Positions 6,119 through 12,845 of a stretch of DNA of 12,845 nt are shown piece by piece. The notes beneath the pieces are model-generated. The model was not told where the DNA came from and searched no databases. It worked only from the letters and a program-made list of their open reading frames with translations. The DNA comes from Kiritimatiellia bacterium (GTDB taxonomy: Bacteria > Verrucomicrobiota > Kiritimatiellia > UBA8416), in the NCBI GenBank assembly GCA_007126175.1, contig SLBU01000104.1:1-12845 (forward strand), read 5' to 3'. The position numbers and the translations under genes were made by a program. Positions within the stretch are counted from its first letter, which is position 1, and every line of letters begins with the position of its first letter.

Positions 6119-7813
6119 ATGGCCAATACCATACTTGAAATACATCGCCCCAACCGCGAGGCCGCATCCTTTGAGCTCGAGGCAGGGACCTACTCAATCG
6201 GCAGCGATGCCGACTGTAAGATCTGTCTCCCCGGAGATTCCGTGGACTTTCGCCATGCCATCCTGACGATTCTCGACGACGCCATATGGGTAGAGGATCT
6301 GGCTTCTGAAACCGGAACCCTGCTGGATGGAACCCCGATTTCCGTACGCTCGCGCGTGACGAACGGGCAACAGATCGATTTGGGCACCTACTCGCTGGTG
6401 GTAAATCCTACCGCCCGCCCCGTACCGGAACCCGCGCCCGAGCAGGTGCCGATCGAACCGCCAGACATCCCGGCGGAACCACTACCGCCCGCCGTCCTCC
6501 AAGCCCCGGCGCACACCCTGGACGATGCCGCTCTGGATCAGAAACGTTCCATCAAGCAGCAAATTCACCAGGAACTGGTGGCGCGGATGAACATCAAGCG
6601 CATGTCGCTATCGGGCATCAAGGAAAAGGACCTTACCGATAAGGCCAAAGCGACCATTGACGGCATTATGCAGGATGTACGCGAAAAACTGCCGCACGGC
6701 ATAGACCCGCACGAACTTGCCAGGGAAATATTTGATGAAGCCCTGCGCCTCGGGCCGCTTGAAACATTTCTTGCCGATGACGAGATCACTGAAATCATGG
6801 TAAACGGGCCCAATCAAATATATGTCGAGAAAAACGGCAAACTCATTCGCTCCCCTCAGACCTTTATGGATGCGTCCTCTGTCATGGCCATAATCGAACG
6901 CATCGTATCTCCGCTTGGCAGGCGCATCGACGAAAGCCAGCCATACGTCGATGCCCGACTTGCGGATGGATCACGTGTGAATGCCATTATTCATCCGCTC
7001 TCCTTGGTGGGCCCATGCCTGACCATACGCAAATTTTCCAAGATACCGTTCACGGATCAAGATCTGATCAACTTCGGAACCATCACCCCCCACGTGGCGG
7101 AATTTATCCGAATCTGCGTGATCCTGCGCAAGAATATTGTCGTTTCAGGCGGCACCGGTTCAGGCAAAACGAGCTTGCTGAATGTCATCAGTAGCTACAT
7201 TCCCCCACAGGATCGGATCGTAACCATTGAAGATGCCGCCGAACTGCAGCTCAAACAGGATCATGTCGTGAGCCTCGAAGCCAGATCCCCGAACATCGAG
7301 GGTAAAGGCGCGGTAACCATCCGTGATCTCGTGCGCAACTCATTGCGCATGCGCCCCGACCGCGTGGTCGTCGGAGAATGCCGCGGCGGCGAAGCGCTGG
7401 ACATGCTGCAGGCCATGAATACCGGACACGACGGCTCCCTGACGACCGTGCATGCCAATGCACCGCGCGACGTCATATCCCGCCTCGAGACCATGGTGCT
7501 GATGTCTGGCATGGAGTTGCCCGTACGCGCCATTCGCGAACAGATCGCGTCTGCTGTAGATATCATTGTGCATGAATCAAGATTCAGCGATGGCTCAAGA
7601 AAGGTCACCAATGTAACGGAAATTGTCGGGCAGGAAGGCGAACAGATTACCATGCAGGACATCTTTGCCTTCAAGCAAACCGGTGTCGACGAAAACGGCA
7701 AGGTAACCGGAGCCCTTACCCCCACCGGATCCGTGCCAACGTTTATGGAAGAAATCTCCGCTCGCGGATTGAGCATCGATCAGACAATCTTTACCCCACC
7801 TTCGCGGTTATGA
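6119..7813 (+). CDS. cpaF: FHA domain-CpaF/TadA pilus assembly ATPase fusion
   Basis: A 564-residue secretion ATPase. Residues 1-96 form an FHA-like beta-sandwich (YSIGSDADCKICL, DLASETGTLLDG, QIDLGTYSLVV); 97-130 are a Pro/Glu/Ala linker; the remainder is the CpaF ATPase. Visible motifs: Walker A GGTGSGKTS (344-352), Asp box RIVTIEDAAELQL (366-378), Walker B RVVVGECRG (415-423), and His box NTGHDGSLTTVHAN (434-447). The protein would form a cytoplasmic hexamer that drives pilin polymerisation through TadB/TadC. Ordinary CpaF lacks an FHA domain. This one departs from FHA consensus at key sites: GS instead of GR, Asp-Phe-Arg-His instead of Ser-x-x-His, and Thr/Asp instead of the two Asn. It may bind a partner without phosphothreonine. 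No clear ribosome binding site is visible. The stop overlaps the tadB start (ATGA). Confidence 0.95.
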   Translation: MANTILEIHRPNREAASFELEAGTYSIGSDADCKICLPGDSVDFRHAILTILDDAIWVEDLASETGTLLDGTPISVRSRVTNGQQIDLGTYSLVVNPTARPVPEPAPEQVPIEPPDIPAEPLPPAVLQAPAHTLDDAALDQKRSIKQQIHQELVARMNIKRMSLSGIKEKDLTDKAKATIDGIMQDVREKLPHGIDPHELAREIFDEALRLGPLETFLADDEITEIMVNGPNQIYVEKNGKLIRSPQTFMDASSVMAIIERIVSPLGRRIDESQPYVDARLADGSRVNAIIHPLSLVGPCLTIRKFSKIPFTDQDLINFGTITPHVAEFIRICVILRKNIVVSGGTGSGKTSLLNVISSYIPPQDRIVTIEDAAELQLKQDHVVSLEARSPNIEGKGAVTIRDLVRNSLRMRPDRVVVGECRGGEALDMLQAMNTGHDGSLTTVHANAPRDVISRLETMVLMSGMELPVRAIREQIASAVDIIVHESRFSDGSRKVTNVTEIVGQEGEQITMQDIFAFKQTGVDENGKVTGALTPTGSVPTFMEEISARGLSIDQTIFTPPSRL

Positions 7814-8685
7814 CTATTATCATTCCAACACTCTTCATGTTCAGCTTTGCCGGCATCACGTACGTTGTGCTTTCATCCTTGATCTCGGGTGCTGAGGTAT
7901 ATTCACAAACCTACTCACAGGAAACAGCAACGGAATTTGAAAACATCTTTCTGTTCATACCACCCAAGAGAATTGCAGATATTGGATGGACCCTGTGTGT
8001 CGCTGTATTCCTGATTCTTTTCCTGCTGGTCGGGAATTTCCGGTCCTCCACGGGAATTATCGCCGGCGTTCTGGTCGCTTCCGCTGGCGCCTATGGCGCA
8101 TTCCACTCGCCCCGCTACCTCCTGAACTATCTAAAACGAAAACGGCTCGAGACATTCAACCTCCAACTGGCAGAAACGCTCGTAAACATGAGCAATGCGC
8201 TCAAAGCAGGCTTCAGTATTATGCAGGCCTTCGAGGCCGTTGTAAAAGAAGGACAACGCCCGATCTCACAGGAGTTCGACGTTTTCCTCAAGCAGGCCAG
8301 GGTCGGCGTCAGCTTCAGCGATGCAATCGAAAATCTGGGGGAAAGAGTGCAAAGCGACGATCTCACCCTCGTCATCGCAGCGATCGAGACCGCCAGGAAG
8401 ACCGGCGGCAATCTCACTGAGATTCTCGAGAACATCTCGCATACGATTCGCCAAAGAATGCGTATTGAAATGAGAATCAAAACGCTGACAGCCCAGGGGC
8501 GTATGCAGGGAATTGTCGCAGCCTGCATGCCCGCCATCATGGGGGGAATCCTGATGGTCATGAAGCCCGACATCATGCTGCCATTCCTGCACTCCGCAGT
8601 GGGCGTACTGGTAATCGGCATCGTGATATTGCTCATTATCGTCGGTTGGCTTGTGATTAAAAAAATTATCGATATTGATGTTTGA
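7810..8685 (+). CDS. tadB: TadB inner-membrane platform protein
   Basis: A 291-residue polytopic membrane protein. Hydrophobic segments lie at about 3-24, 60-76 and 82-98, then after the cytoplasmic domain at 232-252 and 262-285. Between them is a T2SSF/GspF domain (about 116-235) with NALKAGFSIMQAFEAV (129-144) and ETARKTGGNLTEILENIS (193-210), typical of TadB. TadB and TadC together form the inner-membrane platform on which CpaF acts; each carries one GspF repeat, whereas GspF/PilC carries two. The start overlaps the cpaF stop as ATGA, with no ribosome binding site of its own, so translation is coupled. The end overlaps tadC by eight bases if tadC starts at 8678. Confidence 0.93.
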   Translation: MTIIIPTLFMFSFAGITYVVLSSLISGAEVYSQTYSQETATEFENIFLFIPPKRIADIGWTLCVAVFLILFLLVGNFRSSTGIIAGVLVASAGAYGAFHSPRYLLNYLKRKRLETFNLQLAETLVNMSNALKAGFSIMQAFEAVVKEGQRPISQEFDVFLKQARVGVSFSDAIENLGERVQSDDLTLVIAAIETARKTGGNLTEILENISHTIRQRMRIEMRIKTLTAQGRMQGIVAACMPAIMGGILMVMKPDIMLPFLHSAVGVLVIGIVILLIIVGWLVIKKIIDIDV

Positions 8686-9595
8686 TATGATGATCTACCT
8701 TATAGCAGGACTCTGGGCACTCACCGCCGCTGGTGTGGCGTGGCATTGCGGCACCATCGCGCAGCAAATCACCTACGTCACACTCGCAGACGGACGCAAA
8801 CAGGAACGCAAGATCCCCCTGCTTTTCCGGCTGCTGCTGCCCCTTGTACCCAATATATCCCCATTGTTCGAGAAACCGCTTTTTGCGAAAGCCCGAACCA
8901 CCATCGACCGCAACATTATTGCCGCAGGATTCGAGGATTTGATCACCGCCACTGAGATCATGGCGCTGCGAATCGTGCTACCCCTCACGTTGGGGATTCC
9001 CTGGGTGCTGCTGATCTATAGTGCCGTATCCACAAACCCTGAATCAATCCTCGGGAAGCTTGCACCCGCTCTCTACCTAATCGGCCCCCTGCTCCTCTCG
9101 GTAGCGCCCGCGAGTTGGCTTTCCCAAACAGTAAAAACACGACACCGCCAGATCCGGCGCTCTCTACCGTTCGTCCTCGACCTCTTGACGCTATCCGTAG
9201 AGGCTGGCATGGACTTTATGACCTCGCTACAGCGCAACGTCGAACGTGCTACCATTGATCCTCTAACCGAGGAACTCATCAGGGTCATTCGCGAGATACA
9301 GCTCGGGCACACACGCCGTGCCGCCCTTAAGGCTATGGCACAACGGATCAACCTCCAGGAAATACGCGCAGTGGTAAATTCGCTGGTCCAGGCCGACGAG
9401 TTGGGCGTCAGTATTGGCTCCATCCTGCGCATACAGTCCGAGCAGATCCGACAACAACGCTTTGAACGTGCAGAAAAACTTGCCAACGAGGCCCCCGTGA
9501 AAATGCTCGCCCCGCTCCTGCTCTTTATTTTTCCGGGCGTTTTCCTGATTCTACTAGGACCAATCCTCTACCAGGCCGCGCAACAAATGTTTTGA
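8678..9595 (+). CDS. tadC: TadC inner-membrane platform protein
   Basis: A 305-residue protein from ATG 8678; a TTG one codon upstream and ATGs at 8687 and 8690 are alternatives. Membrane segments are at about 5-24, 98-116, 130-147 and 275-296. The GspF domain includes RRSLPFVLDLLTLSVEAGMD (160-179), the characteristic TadC motif, then QADELGVSIGSILRIQSEQI (238-257) and a terminal PGVFLILLGP. Residues 161-270 are predicted cytoplasmic and would contact CpaF. It is the last gene of the tightly overlapping cpaB-cpaF-tadB-tadC block; a 75-base gap with a hairpin and a promoter-like sequence separates it from the FHA gene. Confidence 0.93.
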   Translation: MFDMMIYLIAGLWALTAAGVAWHCGTIAQQITYVTLADGRKQERKIPLLFRLLLPLVPNISPLFEKPLFAKARTTIDRNIIAAGFEDLITATEIMALRIVLPLTLGIPWVLLIYSAVSTNPESILGKLAPALYLIGPLLLSVAPASWLSQTVKTRHRQIRRSLPFVLDLLTLSVEAGMDFMTSLQRNVERATIDPLTEELIRVIREIQLGHTRRAALKAMAQRINLQEIRAVVNSLVQADELGVSIGSILRIQSEQIRQQRFERAEKLANEAPVKMLAPLLLFIFPGVFLILLGPILYQAAQQMF

Positions 9596-9602
9596 AAATC
9601 CC

Positions 9603-9615
9603 TGCGGTTGCCGCA
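9603..9615 (+). promoter_or_regulatory. Small hairpin after tadC
   Basis: TGCGG and CCGCA pair around a TTG loop eight bases after the tadC stop. There is no T-run downstream, so it is at best a weak or factor-assisted terminator or an mRNA 3'-end stabiliser. Confidence 0.3.
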
Positions 9616-9629
9616 AACATGCACCCACC

Positions 9630-9658
9630 TTGACATCTGGCGTTTTAACCTGATACCC
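9630..9658 (+). promoter_or_regulatory. Candidate promoter of the FHA/PEGA gene pair
   Basis: A perfect -35 hexamer TTGACA (9630-9635) lies in the tadC-FHA gap. The best -10 candidates are GATACC (9652, spacing 16) and ATACCC (9653, spacing 17), both weak. The sequence from TTGACA to GATAC resembles one upstream of cpaB (5257-5286). If active it would allow the FHA/PEGA pair to be expressed without the rest of the pilus operon. Confidence 0.35.
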
Positions 9659-9670
9659 TGACGGACAATA

Positions 9671-10981
9671 ATGAAAACCATTCACCTGATTGTTGAAGAA
9701 GGGCTCGAGAGCGGCAAGGAACTTCACATCCCCCCCCACGGCGCACGGCTGGGAAGAGCCGCCAAGAATGACATTGTCATCTCGGACCCGGCCCTTTCCC
9801 GGTACCATTGCCGCTTTCTTTTCACCCCCGAAGGCACACTAATGGTCACGGATTTAGCCAGTTCCAACACCACCATGGTCAATGGCACCGAGATCATGGA
9901 GCAGCCACTCCAACAAGGGGACCTCGTGGAAGTGGGCGACACCATCTTGAAAGTCGTCAACAACGGAACCCAAGCACCGCCCTTTGCCAGTGCTCCGGGA
10001 CGCTTTGACCTCGGCCTTGCGGCATCCCCTAAAGCCAAATCCAAAGCGCCCTTTGCCCCCCCCCCTAAGGGCCTGGGACGATCGAAATTGCTGATCATCA
10101 TAGGGTCCATCATTACCGTCACCTTGATGGTATCTGCCATCGCGCTGTTAATTACACCTCCCGATAAGGAAGAAGTCTCACCGTTGGCTGTAAAACCACA
10201 ACAGGATCTGCTTTTCATCGAGTACGAAAAAATCGAAGCCGATGCATCCAACATTTTCCGCTATCACCTCACCATCACGCCGGAACGGGATATCGCCATC
10301 GAGATCGATGACATCATCAACAATCGAACCGTTCGCAAGGAGAAGAAACTGGACGAAGAACTTGTGCGAAGTCTCATCAGACGCATCCGGAACTCGTCCT
10401 TCTTTGATCTGCGAAAGGAGTACACCGGCGTTCAACCCGATACCTTTCATCAGTGGAATCTTTCTATCACAATCAACAACCAGACACATACCGTCAGGGT
10501 ACGCAACCGCCCCGAGCCCGCCGAATTCAAGGATTTACGCGAAGACATAGAGGTATTCGGAAAAAATGAACTGGGGCTCTGGGCCATCCAGTTTTCCACC
10601 GAAAAACTCTTGGAAATGGCCGAAAGTGCCTACCTCACTGCCAAAAGCCTCTTCGCCGAACGCGCCATCAGATACAGCAACCTGTTCGAGGCACTGCAAA
10701 ATTTCCAGAAAGCCGTGATCGACCTTGAGACCGTGGAACCAAAGCCCGCATTCTATGCCGACGCCCTCTCCATGATCGCCGAGTGCAAACGAATCATCCA
10801 GGAACAATACGAGAACCTTTCCTTCCAGGCCGAACGCTCGATCCGCCTGCAAGAGTGGGAGAGTGCCGCAGATAAACTTCGAATCATACAGGAAATGATA
10901 CCTGACAGATCCGACGATCGGAATCAGCAGGCCCGCAGACAACTTCTTGATATTGAGGAACGCATAAAGGCAAACCGATGA
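9671..10981 (+). CDS. FHA domain-transmembrane protein with periplasmic C-terminal region
   Basis: A 436-residue protein. Residues 1-97 are a canonical FHA domain: GR (28-29), LSRYH with Ser43 and His46, and SSN...NG with Asn66 and Asn71, the residues that contact phosphothreonine. A Pro/Ala/Lys linker (about 98-137) leads to one membrane helix (139-161). The FHA domain should be cytoplasmic and the rest periplasmic. Residues about 180-300 look like a mixed alpha/beta domain with RNSSFFDLRKEYTGV and a strand-rich stretch, loosely like a DUF6438-type fold (resemblance only). From about 305 it is all helical, probably TPR-like or coiled. It could relay Ser/Thr kinase signalling from the cytoplasm to the periplasmic part of the pilus; that is inference. 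The stop overlaps the PEGA gene as ATGA. The gene holds poly-C tracts of 8 and 10 bases. Confidence 0.85.
   Translation: MKTIHLIVEEGLESGKELHIPPHGARLGRAAKNDIVISDPALSRYHCRFLFTPEGTLMVTDLASSNTTMVNGTEIMEQPLQQGDLVEVGDTILKVVNNGTQAPPFASAPGRFDLGLAASPKAKSKAPFAPPPKGLGRSKLLIIIGSIITVTLMVSAIALLITPPDKEEVSPLAVKPQQDLLFIEYEKIEADASNIFRYHLTITPERDIAIEIDDIINNRTVRKEKKLDEELVRSLIRRIRNSSFFDLRKEYTGVQPDTFHQWNLSITINNQTHTVRVRNRPEPAEFKDLREDIEVFGKNELGLWAIQFSTEKLLEMAESAYLTAKSLFAERAIRYSNLFEALQNFQKAVIDLETVEPKPAFYADALSMIAECKRIIQEQYENLSFQAERSIRLQEWESAADKLRIIQEMIPDRSDDRNQQARRQLLDIEERIKANR
9730..9737 (+). repeat. C8 tract within the FHA coding region
   Basis: Eight C in a row spanning the codons for Ile20-Pro-Pro-His23. A gain or loss of one base would frameshift at the beginning of the FHA domain and abolish the protein. 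Confidence 0.9.
10056..10065 (+). repeat. C10 tract in the FHA-to-membrane linker
   Basis: Ten C in a row cover the codons for Ala129-Pro-Pro-Pro132, between the FHA domain and the membrane helix. It is the longest homopolymer I see in the window. Slippage there would leave a free FHA domain without its anchor and periplasmic part. Confidence 0.9.
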
Positions 10982-12324
10982 TACGAATAGCCCGATATAT
11001 CATGTCCATTTTCTTTTTCGGGGTCGTTCTTTTCGCAACAGCGCAAGAACAGACATCTTCACTTTCGTCCCTGAGAGTGGAAGCAATACCCGCAGCAGCC
11101 GAAGTCTATATAAACAGCGAGGGGCCTTTCGCCACCCCCTATGTCACCACCGAGCTACAACCGGGCACCCATCTCATCACGGTACAGGCAAGAGGATTCA
11201 ATACGCACCGCCAAACCATCACACTCGCCGCAGGCGAAAGAATCCCGCTCAATATCGAGCTCGAACCCCTTACCGGGCTCGTACTGATTCACACAGTCCC
11301 CGAAGGCGTGGAGGTGAAAGTTAACAATTCGAACAAGGGCACAACCCCCCTGCTTCTGACTGACCTGCCCATGGGGCAGCACACCCTGCACCTCAGTAAA
11401 TCAGGATACCTCGAGAAAACCATTGATCTTGCCATCACAGGGCGTGCGCCTAGGCACATCAAAGAGACCCTGATCTCAAGCTCGGCAGCACTAACCATTG
11501 CATCTAGCCCCCCAGGCGCAAGAATCACGCTCAATGGCGCTTCCCGCGGAACAACGCCGGCAACCGTTGACCAAGTGCCCCAAGGCTCCGCAACGCTTGA
11601 ACTACATATGGAAGGGTACAGGCCGTTCACCGAGACAATCAGACTGGCAGCAGGGCAAAACGCACAGATCCATGCAGCGTTGACCCCCATACCCGCAACC
11701 ATGCAAGTAGTATCGATCCCTGCCGCAGCGAGAATATACGTAAACAACCAATTTGTAGGCGTATCGCCGGTGACTCTCGAAAATCTTACCCCGGGGACAT
11801 ATCGAATCAGGGGAGAATTGCCCGGACATGAACCAATGGCCCGCACAGTACAGCTTGCAAATGCAGCCAACCAAACCGAGGAACTTCGCCTGCAGTCCAA
11901 CGCAGGGCAACTGGTAGTCGTGACCCAGCCTGCCGGTATCAAGGTCTATATCGATGGCGTGGAACGCGGCACCACCAGTTTCAAGCCCGACGAAACCGAC
12001 CAGGTTTCCAATCCCCTCACGATCGACCTCGTCCCGCATGGCGAGCGCGAAGTAAAACTGGTCGCAAAAGGGTTCTATCCTCTTACGTTCAACGTCACGA
12101 TTAACAAGAATGAAACAACCGTATTGCAACCCAGAAGGCTCGAACGACAATTCATACCGGATCTGGAAATTCGAACCAGAAGCGAGGTCTACACCGGCGT
12201 GTATCTGGGCACCATGGCCAATGGAGACATCAGGATAGAAGTACGCCCGGGGATTATCCAAAGAATTCCCGCAAGAGAGATCATCAATCAAAAACCCCTG
12301 CAGCGCCCGGCTGTCCCCCAATAA
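10978..12324 (+). CDS. Secreted protein with five PEGA repeats
   Basis: A 448-residue protein with an N-terminal signal peptide (about 1-22, cleavage near ATA|QEQ). Five PEGA repeats follow at about 32-98, 100-167, 170-236, 241-306 and 310-388. Each has the layout: strand, P.GA.V.(V/I)N, G.TP, L..G.H.L.(V/L)...G(Y/F), then an L.AG...(I/L) strand; repeat 3 (SSPPGARITLNG...RGTTP) is the most typical. Repeat 5 has an insert after GTTS. The last part (about 393-440) is a separate small beta-rich unit (EVYTGVYLGTMANGDIRIEV) that resembles a small barrel of Sm/SH3 type; this is inference. PEGA domains are extracytoplasmic beta-sandwiches often attached to kinases or surface layers. Start overlaps the FHA gene stop (ATGA), so the two proteins are probably made in step and act together across the inner membrane. 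Confidence 0.88.
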   Translation: MIRIARYIMSIFFFGVVLFATAQEQTSSLSSLRVEAIPAAAEVYINSEGPFATPYVTTELQPGTHLITVQARGFNTHRQTITLAAGERIPLNIELEPLTGLVLIHTVPEGVEVKVNNSNKGTTPLLLTDLPMGQHTLHLSKSGYLEKTIDLAITGRAPRHIKETLISSSAALTIASSPPGARITLNGASRGTTPATVDQVPQGSATLELHMEGYRPFTETIRLAAGQNAQIHAALTPIPATMQVVSIPAAARIYVNNQFVGVSPVTLENLTPGTYRIRGELPGHEPMARTVQLANAANQTEELRLQSNAGQLVVVTQPAGIKVYIDGVERGTTSFKPDETDQVSNPLTIDLVPHGEREVKLVAKGFYPLTFNVTINKNETTVLQPRRLERQFIPDLEIRTRSEVYTGVYLGTMANGDIRIEVRPGIIQRIPAREIINQKPLQRPAVPQ

Positions 12325-12336
12325 AGCCCTCTTTTT

Positions 12337-12371
12337 GCTAACAATGCATGCGGTTTCGCGGTTAGCCGCAT
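12337..12371. terminator. Inverted repeats between convergent genes
   Basis: Two overlapping, mutually exclusive stems can form: GCTAAC (12337-12342) with GTTAGC (12361-12366), and ATGCGG (12348-12353) with CCGCAT (12366-12371). They lie in the 54-base gap between the ends of the PEGA and DUF192 genes, where a two-way terminator is expected. There is no good T-run downstream in either direction, so the call is tentative. Confidence 0.35.
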
Positions 12372-12378
12372 TTCGCCC

Positions 12379-12735
12379 TTATGCACATATACTGGCTTGG
12401 AAGAACCGCGTTCCTACCGCAAGACATGGAGCAGGCAACCAGCCGGTCTGCGCCTCCAGCACACTGTAAGAGCCACGTGCACCCACCACAACCCGCCACG
12501 GTTTCACGTTTATCCGAACATCCGTAACAACCAATTCCCGGCTAAGAAAGACAAGATCTAGACGGAAATGCATGAAAAAGGTGTGGATGGACGCACAGGG
12601 AGAAAACCACATCGCATGCCCCACCGGAAGGCACTTTCTGCCCAAAAGCCCCCTCATTCTCTCACAAGGACTCTCTGCGAGAGAAACCGTTCGAAAACAA
12701 ACATCCGTTTCACTCTGTAGTGACAAGATTTTCAT
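12379..12735 (-). CDS. DUF192 family protein
   Basis: A 118-residue protein covering the whole DUF192 domain. Visible family motifs: ERMRGLLGR (25-33), a conserved MWFSPCASIHTFFM block (42-55), DLVFL (60-64), VKPWR (77-81) and SVLEAQTGWL (91-100). Many DUF192 members have a signal peptide; none is seen here, so this one is probably cytoplasmic. Its biochemical function is unknown. DUF192 genes are often found beside Tad genes, which this placement repeats, but the gene is convergent with the pilus operon and seems to be transcribed from its own promoter (12758-12786). It has six cysteines, of which only the one in SPCASIH belongs to the family core. Confidence 0.88.
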   Translation of the reverse strand: MKILSLQSETDVCFRTVSLAESPCERMRGLLGRKCLPVGHAMWFSPCASIHTFFMHFRLDLVFLSRELVVTDVRINVKPWRVVVGARGSYSVLEAQTGWLPAPCLAVGTRFFQASICA

Positions 12736-12757
12736 AAGCAGATCTATACCCTAGCCA

Positions 12758-12786
12758 AAAATATTTGAAATTAGTTTCCGTGTGAA
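12758..12786 (-). promoter_or_regulatory. Candidate sigma-70 promoter of the DUF192 gene
   Basis: On the minus strand TTCACA (12786-12781) and TATTTT (12763-12758) are separated by exactly 17 bases; matches to consensus are 5/6 and 4/6. The start would be near 12751, leaving a leader of about 15 bases before the ATG at 12735. A TATAGA nearer to the gene is an alternative -10 box but has a poorer -35. Confidence 0.45.
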
Positions 12787-12822
12787 GCGGTGTTTTGCTG
12801 TTTAGCGTTTTCTGTGGTGCGA

Positions 12823-12845
12823 GTGTTCAGGTGTTCAGAGTTCAG
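12823..12845 (+). repeat. Short direct repeats at the window edge
   Basis: GTGTTCAG occurs twice in tandem (12823-12838), followed by a third related unit AGTTCAG (12839-12845). The array may continue beyond the window. The rest of 12787-12822 shows nothing recognisable. Confidence 0.7.

Noticed and set aside
12572..12754. 60-codon plus-strand open frame near the end of the window
   Set aside because: It lies opposite the DUF192 gene, whose motifs are unmistakable.
1..12845. CRISPR arrays, tRNA or rRNA genes, insertion sequences, phage genes
   Set aside because: Looked for and not seen: no regularly spaced repeats, no cloverleaf, no transposase or integrase motifs.

Overview
The window carries most of a Tad (tight adherence / Flp-type, type IVc) pilus locus from a bacterium that very probably has an outer membrane. 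The DNA looks moderately GC-rich by eye. The gene set (many short TadE/TadG-like prepilins, an FHA-fused CpaF ATPase, an FHA-transmembrane protein, a PEGA-repeat protein and an exported DnaJ-type zinc-finger protein) recalls environmental Gram-negatives such as the Planctomycetes-Verrucomicrobia-Kiritimatiellota group or the former Deltaproteobacteria. That assignment is an impression, since no rRNA or other marker gene is present.

Layout. (1) 110-1258, minus strand: a cysteine-rich protein with one N-terminal hydrophobic segment, a zinc ribbon and twelve CxxC motifs of DnaJ type but no J domain. It is divergent from the pilus genes. (2) 1337-5172, plus strand: five consecutive genes, each opening with a class III prepilin signal of the form G|Qxxx(E/F), followed by a sixth gene for a membrane-anchored or exported protein of unknown function. 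The second is the best Flp pilin candidate; the third and fifth are TadE-like, and the fourth is TadG-like. (3) 5291-9595, plus strand: cpaB (periplasmic SAF protein), cpaF/tadA (assembly ATPase with an N-terminal FHA domain), tadB and tadC (inner-membrane platform), tightly packed with ATGA-type overlaps. An extended -10 promoter with a 5' hairpin precedes cpaB. (4) 9671-12324, plus strand: an FHA-transmembrane protein overlapping by ATGA with a secreted protein of five PEGA repeats. (5) 12379-12735, minus strand: a DUF192 protein convergent with the pilus genes, with its own plausible promoter.

How it fits together (family knowledge plus inference). CpaF would power the TadB/TadC platform to polymerise the pilin encoded at 1536-1778, with the TadE/TadG-like proteins as minor pilins and CpaB as the periplasmic partner of a secretin. 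The secretin (CpaC/RcpA), prepilin peptidase (CpaA/TadV), CpaE/TadZ localisation ATPase and TadD lipoprotein are absent here and must be encoded elsewhere or replaced. The most distinctive points are two FHA domains in one locus (one canonical, one lacking the usual phosphothreonine-binding residues), the FHA-TM/PEGA pair, the exported zinc-finger protein, and long poly-C/poly-G tracts that could act as contingency loci. The parts are recognisable, so this is best described as an elaborated Tad system rather than a wholly new one.
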